Below, one piece after another: positions 25,306 to 33,917 of a stretch of DNA of 64,000 bases (within the stretch, counting starts at the first letter, position 1; each line of letters begins with the position of its first letter). Made by a program: the position numbers and the translations under genes. The notes below the pieces were generated by a model that was not told the origin of the DNA, made no database searches, and saw nothing but the letters and a program-made list of their open reading frames with translations. Source of the stretch: Streptomyces pseudovenezuelae (GTDB lineage Bacteria; Actinomycetota; Actinomycetes; Streptomycetales; Streptomycetaceae); the NCBI RefSeq assembly GCF_029892565.1, contig NZ_JARXVH010000014.1:186001-250000 (forward strand). Reading direction: 5' to 3'.

Positions 25306-25398
25306 AGACACCACTGTCGCGCTGTTAGCTCCTTACCGTCAGTGGCAGGACTGCCGTAGACCCTCGACTTCCTGCCAACGTCGAGGCACAGTGGAGAC

Positions 25399-26370
25399 AT
25401 GCTGAAAAACGTGGCCGCCATCGTCCTGGACGGTGTGAACCCCTTCGAACTGGGCGTCGTCTGCGAGGTGTTCGGCACCGACCGCAGTGACGACGGACTG
25501 CCGGTGTACGACTTCGCGGTCGCCTCGGCCGAGGGCGCACGGCTGAACTCCCACGCGGGCTTCACCATGAACGTCGAGCACGGCCTGGAGCGCCTGGAGT
25601 CGGCGGACCTGATCGCCGTGCCGGCGGGGTCCTGCTACGAGACCCGGGAGTTCCCGCCCGAGCTGCTGGAGGCGCTGCGCCGCGGGGTGGACCGCGGGGC
25701 GCGGGTGCTCAGCGTCTGCTCCGGCGTCTTCGTGCTCGCCGCGGCCGGGCTGCTGGACGGCCGGCGCTGCACGGTGCACTGGCGGCACGCGGACGAGCTG
25801 GCGATCGCGTATCCGAACCTGCGCGTCGAGCCCGACGTCCTGTACGTCGACGAGGGCTCGGTGATCACCTCCGCGGGGACCGCCGCCGGCATCGACGCCT
25901 GTCTGCACATCGTGCGCAAGGAGCAGGGCCCCGAGGTCGCCAACAAGATCGCCCGGCGGATGGTGGTCCCGCCGCACCGGGACGGCGGTCAGGCGCAGTA
26001 CATCGAGCGGCCGCTGCCCCGCTCCCAGGTCGACACGGTCGCCGAGGTACTGGTGTGGATGGAGCGGCACCTCGACGAGGAGGTCACCGTGGAGCAGCTC
26101 GCCGAGCGCGCCCACATGTCGCCGCGCACCTTCGCCCGCCGCTTCCAGCAGGAGACCGGGACGACTCCCTACCGCTGGATCCTGCGCCAACGCGTGCTGC
26201 TGGCCCAGCGGTTGCTGGAGGGGACGGACGAGACGATGGACGCGATCGCGGGCCGAACGGGGTTCGGCACCGCGGCCGCGCTGCGCCATCACTTCGTACG
26301 GGCGCTGGGGACGACCCCCAACACCTACCGGCGCACCTTCCGGGGACCGGGCTCGGAGGAGGCCGCCTGA
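25399..26370 (+). CDS. GlxA/AraC-type regulator with DJ-1 domain, NrdS-like
   Basis: 323 residues. The N-terminal DJ-1/PfpI-like domain (~1-175) has a nucleophile-elbow-like SVCSGVF with a cysteine (~112). The C-terminal AraC double helix-turn-helix (~220-315) contains VEQLAERAHMSPRTFARRFQ and MDAIAGRTGFGTAAALRHHF. In S. coelicolor an AraC-like gene, nrdS, is the third gene of nrdABS; position beside the P450/terpene synthase pair suggests this is its orthologue, here 3.3 kb from nrdB. That identity is from memory. Its role is unclear even there. Confidence 0.88.
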   Translation: MLKNVAAIVLDGVNPFELGVVCEVFGTDRSDDGLPVYDFAVASAEGARLNSHAGFTMNVEHGLERLESADLIAVPAGSCYETREFPPELLEALRRGVDRGARVLSVCSGVFVLAAAGLLDGRRCTVHWRHADELAIAYPNLRVEPDVLYVDEGSVITSAGTAAGIDACLHIVRKEQGPEVANKIARRMVVPPHRDGGQAQYIERPLPRSQVDTVAEVLVWMERHLDEEVTVEQLAERAHMSPRTFARRFQQETGTTPYRWILRQRVLLAQRLLEGTDETMDAIAGRTGFGTAAALRHHFVRALGTTPNTYRRTFRGPGSEEAA

Positions 26371-26380
26371 CCCCCACCCC

Positions 26381-27751
26381 TCACCTCGGCACGGGTTTCA
26401 GCAGCAGGCTGTGCGGGCGCAGGGTGATGCCCACCCGGGTCGTGTCGTTGGAGCCGGCCACCTGCTCGAAGCGGTACGCGGTCGCCACCGCCGCCGTGAT
26501 CAGGCTCAGTTGGGCCATCGAGAAGTGGTCGCTGGGGCACTTGCGGTTGCCGACGCTGAACGGGCTCATGGCGTACCTGGGCACGTCCTTGGCCCGCTCC
26601 GGCAGCCAGCGGTCGGGGTCGAACTCCAGGTTGTCGGCGTACGACTTCCCGTCGCGTTGGATCGCGTACGGGCTGTAGATGATGTCGGCCCCGGCCGGAA
26701 TGCGATAGCCACCGAGTTCGGTGTCGGTGACCGCCCGCCGCGTCAATATCCATACGGCGGGGCGCAAACGCATGGCCTCGACGACGACATTGTTGGTGTG
26801 CGTGAGCTTGCGGACGTCGTCGAATGCGACCGGCCGGCCGCCGGTGACGGATTCGACTTCGGCGCGCACCCGGTCCCCGTGTTCCGGGTGTTCGGCGAGG
26901 ACCTGGAGCAGCCACATGATCGTGGAAGCGACGGTTTCGCTGCCGGGTGTGAGTATCGCGACGACCTGGTCGTGGATCTCCTGTTCCCCGATGGGGTCGC
27001 CATTCTCGTCCTTCGCCGCCAGCAATGCTGTCAGCAAATCGTCCGGCTTTTGACCAGATGCCCGGCGTTCGGCGACGATCTCGTCGACGAGCAGGTGTAA
27101 ATCGGCCAGCGCCCGGTTGAATTCCCGGTTGGCCGGCAGGGGCAGCCGGTACAGCGGTCCGAGCGGGACGACCATCCGCCGGTACATACCGCGGAAGACG
27201 GTGGCGAGCGCGACGCACAGCCGCTCCGCCCGCTCGTCCATGAAGTCGCCGCGCAGCAGACAGCGGGCCGCGATGCGCACGGCGACCCGGAAGGACTCGG
27301 AGGTGCAGTCGACGGTCTCGCCGCCGCGCCAGCGCTCGGTGAGCGCGTGGGCCTCCTCCTCCATGATCGGCCCGTAGGCGGGGATGGCGTCCAGCCGGAA
27401 CGCGGGCTGGATGGTGCGGCGTTGACGGCGGTGGCGCGGACCGTTGGCGGTCGCCACGCCCTCCTTGCCGAGCAGGCCCTCCAGTGACTCCCAGAGCGGG
27501 CCGTCGATCTTGTAGTCGGTGCTCAGCGCCATGGCGCCGGTGAGCGCCGGGGTGGTGACCGCGTACACGGTCTTGGGGCCCAGCTTCAGCCGGACGACGT
27601 CGCCGTGCTCGCGCAGCCGGGACATGAAGGCCAGCGGGTCGCGGACCAGTTTCAGGCCGTGCCCGAGGACCGGGACGCCGCCGCCCGCGAGGGGCGGTTC
27701 GCGCAGCTCCGGGGCGTCCACGGCCGCGGGCTTCACAGACTCGACGGTCAT
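26381..27751 (-). CDS. cytochrome P450 CYP170A (albaflavenone synthase)
   Basis: 456 residues. Heme-thiolate motif FSVGNRKCPSDHF (Cys ~406), ExxR helix EAMRLRPAVW preceded by VVVEAM (~335), and oxygen-activation helix AILTPGSETVAST (~270). In S. coelicolor CYP170A1 oxidises epi-isozizaene to albaflavenols and albaflavenone and also has a moonlighting farnesene synthase site. Acid-rich segments that could serve such a site (DDLLTALL and DDVRKL) are present but I cannot confirm function. The start overlaps the terpene synthase stop as ATGA. Confidence 0.93.
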   Translation of the reverse strand: MTVESVKPAAVDAPELREPPLAGGGVPVLGHGLKLVRDPLAFMSRLREHGDVVRLKLGPKTVYAVTTPALTGAMALSTDYKIDGPLWESLEGLLGKEGVATANGPRHRRQRRTIQPAFRLDAIPAYGPIMEEEAHALTERWRGGETVDCTSESFRVAVRIAARCLLRGDFMDERAERLCVALATVFRGMYRRMVVPLGPLYRLPLPANREFNRALADLHLLVDEIVAERRASGQKPDDLLTALLAAKDENGDPIGEQEIHDQVVAILTPGSETVASTIMWLLQVLAEHPEHGDRVRAEVESVTGGRPVAFDDVRKLTHTNNVVVEAMRLRPAVWILTRRAVTDTELGGYRIPAGADIIYSPYAIQRDGKSYADNLEFDPDRWLPERAKDVPRYAMSPFSVGNRKCPSDHFSMAQLSLITAAVATAYRFEQVAGSNDTTRVGITLRPHSLLLKPVPR

Positions 27752-28827
27752 TTCTCACCTGCCGCTTCGTTGGTGACGTACGGGGGTGTGGACCGGTCGT
27801 CCCAGCTGTCGACCATGTAACGGCCGGACTCGTGGTGGAACCAGTAGACGGAACTGAACCAGTTCCGCATATTGGCGACGCAGGCCCTGACGGCGGCACC
27901 GAGTTCTTTTCCCCGGACCGTGCCGTCGGCGAGATCGTCGGCGAACCGTAATGCTTCGCGTTCCGCGGCGACGAATTCGGATATGCATTCCTCGACGCGT
28001 CGCCTGACTTCGGCGACCGCCTCTTCGAGTGTCAGCCCCTCGTGTTTTACGAGGCTGATTCCCAGGTTGTGCACCTCGGCGCCCGCGATTTCCTTGGGGA
28101 GCGAGCAGAGGTCGTTGTACCACGCGGCGAATTCCTGGCTGAGCAGCGCGGCCCGCCGGAATGCCGGGTGTTTCCGTACCGAGTCCGGGAGTTCCACGCC
28201 CGCGCTCGGCTCCAGGAGGTCGGTCCAGATCCAGTGCGCGAAGGTGAGCCGGCGCAGTGCGAGGTATTCCTCGACCGTCGGGATGATCCCCTCGATACGG
28301 TTCTGGAACTCCCGGTCGTATGCCTCGATCACTTCGTGGAAGTGGCGCGCGAAACGGGCGTTCCACGTTCCGGGAAGGAACGAGTAGAGCCGCGCCACGC
28401 TGTCCGCGAGCCCCGCGACCAGGGAGTCCTTGTGGTGCAGATGCTTCTCGGGAGCATCCAGCGCCGCATGCAAACGGAACCTCAGCCGCCGCCACTCGGC
28501 GGGACGCCGGTGGACGATGTCCCGGTCATGTCGATCGTCCCAGACGAAGAACCACGCGCTGTAGTCCGCTATCGCCTGGAGTACCTCGTCGGGGGCACCT
28601 AGGTAGTACCCGGCCATCAAGTCCGTATAGCACAGACCATCGGCATATTCCTCGACCTTGTCCGCCGGCATCAGCCGCTTTTCCAGCAGCCAGGTCCTGG
28701 TCTTCTCCTGGAGCCGAGGCCAATACGGGTGCAGTTCCCGGGGAAACGCAGCCTCGATCACCGGAAGAGCAAGTGAGGGTGGAACCGCGATCGCTGTCGA
28801 TGTGGTGCTGTGTGGGAAAGCAGGCAC
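27748..28827 (-). CDS. epi-isozizaene synthase
   Basis: 359 residues, class I sesquiterpene cyclase that converts farnesyl diphosphate to epi-isozizaene. The first metal motif is the variant DDRHD (in WFFVWDDRHDRD, ~100); the second is NDLCSLPKE (~240), an NSE-type triad; RY near the C-terminus (HHESGRYMVDSWDDR) sits where the diphosphate sensor occurs. The sequence matches my memory of the S. coelicolor enzyme nearly throughout. GTG 28827 is chosen because it gives the known N-terminus and has GAGAGGGG upstream; the open frame to 28959 does not. Overlaps the P450 gene, forming a two-gene operon. Confidence 0.95.
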   Translation of the reverse strand: MPAFPHSTTSTAIAVPPSLALPVIEAAFPRELHPYWPRLQEKTRTWLLEKRLMPADKVEEYADGLCYTDLMAGYYLGAPDEVLQAIADYSAWFFVWDDRHDRDIVHRRPAEWRRLRFRLHAALDAPEKHLHHKDSLVAGLADSVARLYSFLPGTWNARFARHFHEVIEAYDREFQNRIEGIIPTVEEYLALRRLTFAHWIWTDLLEPSAGVELPDSVRKHPAFRRAALLSQEFAAWYNDLCSLPKEIAGAEVHNLGISLVKHEGLTLEEAVAEVRRRVEECISEFVAAEREALRFADDLADGTVRGKELGAAVRACVANMRNWFSSVYWFHHESGRYMVDSWDDRSTPPYVTNEAAGEK

Positions 28828-29050
28828 GAACAAACCCCTCTCAGCCGCCAAGTCGGCGTACGCCCCTCCCGCTGTGCCGGGCGCACGCCGTTGCGCATCC
28901 CCGCACTTCCTATTCAGCACCACAACTGACCGTTCTGGGAACGGATTTGCTCCCTTCACTACCCCACGATGCCTAGAATCTCCCCTTGCGTGACCGAATC
29001 TGGATCACTAGATGCGCACATGGGATCGAATGTGCGACGCACACGCGAAC

Positions 29051-29086
29051 GGCACCTGTCCCGGCAGGGTTGCCGGAACAGGCGCC
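29051..29086 (-). terminator. terminator after def
   Basis: GGCACCTGTCCCGGCA and TGCCGGAACAGGCGCC form a 16-bp stem with two G-U-type pairs around loop GGGT, 24 bases past the deformylase stop. Confidence 0.75.
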
Positions 29087-29109
29087 GTTCGGACGGGACC
29101 TGTGGGGTG

Positions 29110-29760
29110 TCAGTCGTTCGCGACCACCGGGTAGCGCGGCTCGTTCTCGGCCATCTGCCGCAGCGCGTCCTTGCGTTCGCGCTTGGAGAGCCGGTCGATG
29201 TAGAGGTAGCCGTACAGGTGGTCGGTCTCGTGCTGCAAACACCGGGCGAAGTAACCGGTGCCGCGGACCTTGATCGGGTTGCCCTGCTCGTCCTGCCCGG
29301 TCACCTCGGCGTAGTCGGGCCGGGCCAGCGGCGCGTACGCGGTGGGCACCGAGAGACAGCCCTCGTTGCTCTCGTCCAGGTGCCGCTTGTCGGCGGGCAG
29401 GTCGACCGGCTTGGGATTGCAGACCACACCCACGTGCCGCTTGCCCTCGTCGTCCTGGCAGTCGTACACGAAGACCTTCTGGTCGACGCCGATCTGGTTG
29501 GCGGCCAGGCCGACACCCTCGGCGGTGCGCTGCGAGGCGAACATGTCCGCGATCAGCTGCGCCAGCTCCGCGCCGAACTCGGTGACGTCCCTGCACTCCT
29601 TGTGCAGCACCGGGTTCCCGACGACGGTGATGGCCCGCGAGGTACCCCGCTCCCGCCAGGCGTTCTCCCGCTCCTCCGCCTCCTCGACGTCGATGACGAA
29701 GCCCTCGTCGTCCACGGGAAGCACGCCCACGTGCTGCTGATCGGTGTCCTGCTGCGCCAT
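29110..29760 (-). CDS. def: peptide deformylase
   Basis: 216 residues. Removes the formyl group from nascent proteins. All three family motifs are present: GVGLAANQIG (~83), EGCLSV with the metal-binding cysteine (~133), and QHETDHLYG with two metal histidines and the catalytic glutamate (~176). An N-terminal extension of about 40 acidic residues (VDDEGFVIDVEEAEERE) precedes the catalytic core, longer than in E. coli. Confidence 0.96.
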   Translation of the reverse strand: MAQQDTDQQHVGVLPVDDEGFVIDVEEAEERENAWRERGTSRAITVVGNPVLHKECRDVTEFGAELAQLIADMFASQRTAEGVGLAANQIGVDQKVFVYDCQDDEGKRHVGVVCNPKPVDLPADKRHLDESNEGCLSVPTAYAPLARPDYAEVTGQDEQGNPIKVRGTGYFARCLQHETDHLYGYLYIDRLSKRERKDALRQMAENEPRYPVVAND

Positions 29761-29836
29761 GACCGACGTACGCCTTCCTGCGACCTGAGAAATTCTGCGG
29801 GGTACAGCCTAAACGGAGCTGCCGTTCGGAAGCTGT

Positions 29837-30928
29837 TCAGCAGACCTCTTCGAGATCCCGCCAGTCCCGGGAGTCAGGGCTGTCGGCGACCCACCCGTCC
29901 AACAACCCCCGTACGAGCGAGGCAGGCGCCGCAACGCCACACTCCCGCTCCGGCACCCACATCTGCCCATCGGTCCGATGCCCGAGCGGCCCAGGATGCC
30001 CAGGCTCACTGTGGTCATGCGGATCCAGGTGCTCCCCATCGCCCTCATCGGACGGCATCCGCGACTCGGAACAGGTCCGACAGAGCAACCGCACGGACGA
30101 CGACCAGTCCTCCGCAGCGAACCCGGCGTCGGCGGCAAGCTGCTCCAGCGCATCCCGGTCCGCCTCGCTCGCCGCCTCCAGCAGCACCACCCACGTGGGC
30201 ACAGGAGACGGCGCCCAGAGCTCGATCTCGTCGAAGACCGGGTAGGCGTGCCCGGCGGTCGTGGTCCGCTCGCCGTGCGGCACGCCGTCGTGCAGGACGA
30301 CCTCGCCCCAGCGCCGCCCGGAGGACGGCAGCGGAATCGACAGCACCTCGATCCGCGCGGGATCCAGCCGCCGGCCCCAGACGACCTCGGCCTCCCCCTC
30401 CGGGGACAGCCGTACGGCCGCGCTGCCGAGGTCCATCCCGACCGGCTCGCCGGAGTTCGTCGCACCGCCCGGCACCCGCAGCCCGTACGCCTGCCAGGCC
30501 CGCCGGGCGAGCGGCCAGTCCTGGAGGGCGGTGGCCGCGATGCCCACGTTCCACCAGTCAGGTGCACCCGTCTCGCGGTCCAGGAGGGCGACGGCCCTGA
30601 GGCCCGCGGCCCGGGCCTGCTCCCAGTCGTGCCGGAACTTGTGCAGCAGGGCGAGGTTGAACCAGGACTCGGACAGCCAGGGTTCCAGATCGGCGGCACG
30701 TGTCAGCAGCGCGCCCGCGTCCTCGTAGCGGCCGTCGCCGATCAGCGTGAAGGCGCGATCGGTGGCCTGCCGCCAGGAGGCGGAGGGCCGGTGCCGTCCC
30801 TTGCCGAAGATCCTCACGATTCCCGCCTGCCAGTTCCGTTCTGTGGGCTGGCCAGTGCTGCCCCCGGACACCTTCTCATTCTCTTTCGCATCCAACCACG
30901 TAGGTCTGGGAGGCCGCTCATTACCCAT
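29837..30928 (-). CDS. TPR-containing protein of unknown function
   Basis: 363 residues. Tetratricopeptide-like helices lie at about 50-145 (WRQATDRAFTLIGDGRYEDAGALL; ESWFNLALLHKFRHDWEQAR). The C-terminal half has no motif I recognise; it includes a Cys-x2-Cys (LLCRTCSES, ~290) and a His/Asp-rich stretch (DPHDHSEPGHPGPLGH) that could bind metal. It begins three bases after the HD-domain gene ends, so it is probably in that operon and read on towards def. Confidence 0.82.
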   Translation of the reverse strand: MGNERPPRPTWLDAKENEKVSGGSTGQPTERNWQAGIVRIFGKGRHRPSASWRQATDRAFTLIGDGRYEDAGALLTRAADLEPWLSESWFNLALLHKFRHDWEQARAAGLRAVALLDRETGAPDWWNVGIAATALQDWPLARRAWQAYGLRVPGGATNSGEPVGMDLGSAAVRLSPEGEAEVVWGRRLDPARIEVLSIPLPSSGRRWGEVVLHDGVPHGERTTTAGHAYPVFDEIELWAPSPVPTWVVLLEAASEADRDALEQLAADAGFAAEDWSSSVRLLCRTCSESRMPSDEGDGEHLDPHDHSEPGHPGPLGHRTDGQMWVPERECGVAAPASLVRGLLDGWVADSPDSRDWRDLEEVC

Positions 30929-30931
30929 GGG

Positions 30932-32173
30932 TTACCCCGCCATGGGCAGGGTCAGACAGTCCCGTGCCAGGACGCGGGCCAGCGACTCCACGACCTCGGG
31001 CGCGTAGTCCCCGGCGGTGGCGAGGCGCAGCTCCTCCAGCGCGGTGAGAGGCCCGCCGGGACCGGCGCCCTGCACCTTCTCCTCGTACGCGTTCACCGCC
31101 CGCACGATCCGGGCGGCGACCGGTTGCTCCCGGTAGGGGTCGGCCTGCCGCTCCACGACCACCGCGACCGCCGCGTCCACCCCGGTCTGGCGTACGACGG
31201 CCCCGCCGAGCAACGCGATCCGCAGCTGTTCGGCGGCGGGCAGGACGGCGGTGGCGCCGGCCGGCACCGGGTCGACGAGGCTGAGCTGGCCGATGTCGTG
31301 CATGAGCGCCGCGTACTCCAGGACGGTGAGCTCGGGCCGGGTCAGGCCGAGGTCGCGGCCGACGGCCCGGCTGAGCTCGGCGACCCGGCGGGCGTGCCCC
31401 GCGGGGGTGTATCCGGCTATCTCGGTGGCGCGGGCGAGGGAGACGATGGTCTGCCGGTAGGTGGTGCGCACGGCCGCGTACCGCTTGAAGGAGAGCTGGG
31501 TCAGCAGCAGCGGCAGCGAGAACACGGGCAGCGCCCACAGACCTACGACGGCCACCGCGAGCGCCATCACCGCGCCCGTCGCGCACACGGCCGAGCCGAT
31601 CCCGAGCAGCGCCCGCAGTTCGTCGCGGAGCAGCGGGCCGAAGGGCCAGCCGGTGCGGGAGCGGGCGAGCGCGGCGGCCAGCACGCAGTCGCACAGGGCG
31701 GTGAGGGCCAGGAGGGCGAGCAGGAGGAGTGCGTAGGCGGGGCCGACCCACTCGCCGAACACGCCCCGGTTGTACAGGGGTTGGAAGCAGATCGCGGCGA
31801 AGGCGACGGTCAGCACCCGGCGGGCCAGATGGTCGAGGAACGGTCCCTGGCCGCGGGCGATGTGCGGCACGCTGCCGAGGAGCGAGGCGGCGAACACGAC
31901 GGTGACGATCTGCGCGACACCGTGCTCGGTGGGCCGTCCGGCGTCGGCGCCGAGCAGCGCGTACGACAGCGCCCCGGCGGCCCCGAGCGGCGCGGCCTCG
32001 CGCACCCGCGCACCGGTCCACCTGGTCAGCTCGCCGACGGTGATGAGTACCCCGAAGGCGAGAGCGGCCGGCCGCTCGTCGAGGCCGCTCCAGAGGGTGA
32101 CGCCGAGGGATCCGGCGGCCAGGAGGGCGGCGGCGGCGTGGATGAGGAGCTCGGGCGAGGGCCGCGCGGTCAT
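30932..32173 (-). CDS. membrane protein with degenerate HD domain
   Basis: 413 residues. About eight N-terminal membrane helices (to ~235) and a C-terminal HD-type domain (~250-400) with LMHDIGQLSLVDPVP carrying the HD pair. The HHExxxGxGYP part of HD-GYP proteins is missing, so phosphodiesterase activity is doubtful. ATG 32173 shares one base with the stop of the preceding HD-GYP gene (TGATG). The two proteins may work as a pair; that is inference. Confidence 0.85.
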   Translation of the reverse strand: MTARPSPELLIHAAAALLAAGSLGVTLWSGLDERPAALAFGVLITVGELTRWTGARVREAAPLGAAGALSYALLGADAGRPTEHGVAQIVTVVFAASLLGSVPHIARGQGPFLDHLARRVLTVAFAAICFQPLYNRGVFGEWVGPAYALLLLALLALTALCDCVLAAALARSRTGWPFGPLLRDELRALLGIGSAVCATGAVMALAVAVVGLWALPVFSLPLLLTQLSFKRYAAVRTTYRQTIVSLARATEIAGYTPAGHARRVAELSRAVGRDLGLTRPELTVLEYAALMHDIGQLSLVDPVPAGATAVLPAAEQLRIALLGGAVVRQTGVDAAVAVVVERQADPYREQPVAARIVRAVNAYEEKVQGAGPGGPLTALEELRLATAGDYAPEVVESLARVLARDCLTLPMAG

Positions 32174-33483
32174 CACCCCACCTCCGAGCGACCGGAGACC
32201 GGCGAGACGGGGACGACCCGCACGCCCCGTTCCTCGTCGGCCGTCACCGCCGGGTGCCAGCCGTCCCTGGCCAGCGCACGCGTCAGCGCGGTGACCATCC
32301 GGGGGTCGAACTGGGCGCCCGCGCACCGCTGGAGCTCCTCCAGCGCGGCGGCGACCGGGCGGGCCCGGCGGTAGGAGCGGGTGGACGTCATCGCGTCGAA
32401 GGCGTCGGCGACGGCCACCACCCGTGCCGGTTCAGGGATCTGACCGCCCATCAGCCCGTAGGGATAGCCGCTGCCGTCGAGCCGTTCGTGGTGGTGGAGC
32501 ACCGCGGCCCGGGCCTCGCCGAGGAAGCCGATGCCGCGCACCATCTCGTGTCCGTACTCGGGATGCAGCTCGATCACCCGCCGCTCCTCGGGGGTGAGCG
32601 GGCCGTCCTTGCGCAACAGCCTTGTGGGGACGCCGAGTTTGCCGACGTCGTGCAGGATGCCGGCGAAGCGGAGTACTTCAACTCGCGCGTCGTCCATGCC
32701 CAGTTCGCGGGCGATCATCATCGAGGCCTGGCCGACCCGCTCGCTGTGTCCGCGGGTGTACCCGTCCTTGATGTCGACGGCCTGCACCAGCGCCCGGATG
32801 GTCGCCTGGTGGGCCGCCCGCTCGCGGTGGTACTGCGCGAACACCCACCAGGACACGCACATCGGCAGCAGCACGAGCAGCGCGGCGACGGGTCCGTACC
32901 GGCTGCGCCACAGCACGGCCATCATCAGCCCGGCCAGCCCGTGCACGGCGATCGGCGCCAGGGAACGTAGAAAGAGCCCCCGCCAGGCCCGGCGCACCGG
33001 CACCCGCTCGGCGAGCGCGCGGATCCCGCCGTCGAGCACGGTCAGCGCCAGGCAGAAGGCGAGGACCGCTGCTCCGGCGGGGACCAGTGCGTACGGGAAG
33101 TCGGAGGCGACGACCGCGTCCCGGCCGCCCAGCGCCCAGTGGACGCGGGCCGCCGCCCATACGGCGAGGGCCAGTTGGGCGGCCCGCCAGATCCGGCGCA
33201 GCCAGGGCTGGCGCCGGTCGACGCGCGAGAGCAGCGCCCCGGGCAGCGGGACCAGGACCGCGGCGGGCGGCGGCAGCAGGAACGCGCCGGCGAGCAGGAC
33301 GGGGTAGAAGGTGCCGGCGAACCGCCACCGTGCGGCGGCCTGCTCGCAACCGGCGTACACCAGGGCGAGCAACCCGACGGCCCACCACGGCGTCTCCACC
33401 GTGGGGAGCGGCAGCGGACAGGCCAGCGCACCGAGGACCGCACAGGCGACGTACGCACGAGCCCGTGCCGGAACCGCCTCCAT
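32173..33483 (-). CDS. membrane HD-GYP domain protein
   Basis: 436 residues. Roughly seven N-terminal membrane helices (to ~215) precede a complete HD-GYP domain: HSERVG, LHDVGKLGVP (HD pair, ~270), EYGHEM, HHHERLDGSGYP (~325) and VVAVADAFDAMTS. HD-GYP domains hydrolyse cyclic di-GMP or related signals. Start ATG 33483 has GGGGAGGGG upstream. First gene of an apparent operon with the degenerate HD protein, the TPR protein and perhaps def. Confidence 0.9.
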   Translation of the reverse strand: MEAVPARARAYVACAVLGALACPLPLPTVETPWWAVGLLALVYAGCEQAAARWRFAGTFYPVLLAGAFLLPPPAAVLVPLPGALLSRVDRRQPWLRRIWRAAQLALAVWAAARVHWALGGRDAVVASDFPYALVPAGAAVLAFCLALTVLDGGIRALAERVPVRRAWRGLFLRSLAPIAVHGLAGLMMAVLWRSRYGPVAALLVLLPMCVSWWVFAQYHRERAAHQATIRALVQAVDIKDGYTRGHSERVGQASMMIARELGMDDARVEVLRFAGILHDVGKLGVPTRLLRKDGPLTPEERRVIELHPEYGHEMVRGIGFLGEARAAVLHHHERLDGSGYPYGLMGGQIPEPARVVAVADAFDAMTSTRSYRRARPVAAALEELQRCAGAQFDPRMVTALTRALARDGWHPAVTADEERGVRVVPVSPVSGRSEVG

Positions 33484-33614
33484 CACGCCCCTCCCCGGCC
33501 GAGCCTGCCCAGACCTCAGGAGCCTAGGGCGGCACAGGGGGAGTCCGCGGGCCGATGACCCGCCGATTAGCACGTTCGAGTGACGACAGCCCGTTCAACC
33601 CGGGGTCCGGGGAG

Positions 33615-33917
33615 CTATGACTCCTGCGGAGCCGCGGCTACGTCGTGGTCCGGCACCGCCTGCCCGGAGCGGATCAGATCGAGCCGCCCCAGGACCTTGG
33701 CGCGCAGGTCGGTGGGCACGTCGTCATGACCGCAGCACCGCTTGACCAGCTTCTTCACGGCCTCTTCGAGCCCGTACTTCTCCAGACACGGCGAGCACTC
33801 GGTGAAGTGCTGCTTGAACTTGGCGCGGTCCACGTCCGGCATCTCGCTGTCGAGGAACTCGTAGAGATGGTCGAGGACCTCACTGCAGTCCGTTTCGTGC
33901 GGCTCTCCGCAGCTCAT
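33615..33917 (-). CDS. rsrA: redox-sensing anti-sigma factor RsrA
   Basis: 100 residues, zinc anti-sigma (ZAS) family. Zinc and redox residues are in the RsrA pattern: C11, H37, C41 and C44 (HFTECSPC), with further cysteines C3, C61 and C62. Reduced RsrA holds zinc and binds SigR; thiol oxidation forms a disulfide, ejects zinc and frees SigR. The start overlaps the sigR stop as ATGA, which keeps the pair balanced. Confidence 0.97.
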   Translation of the reverse strand: MSCGEPHETDCSEVLDHLYEFLDSEMPDVDRAKFKQHFTECSPCLEKYGLEEAVKKLVKRCCGHDDVPTDLRAKVLGRLDLIRSGQAVPDHDVAAAPQES

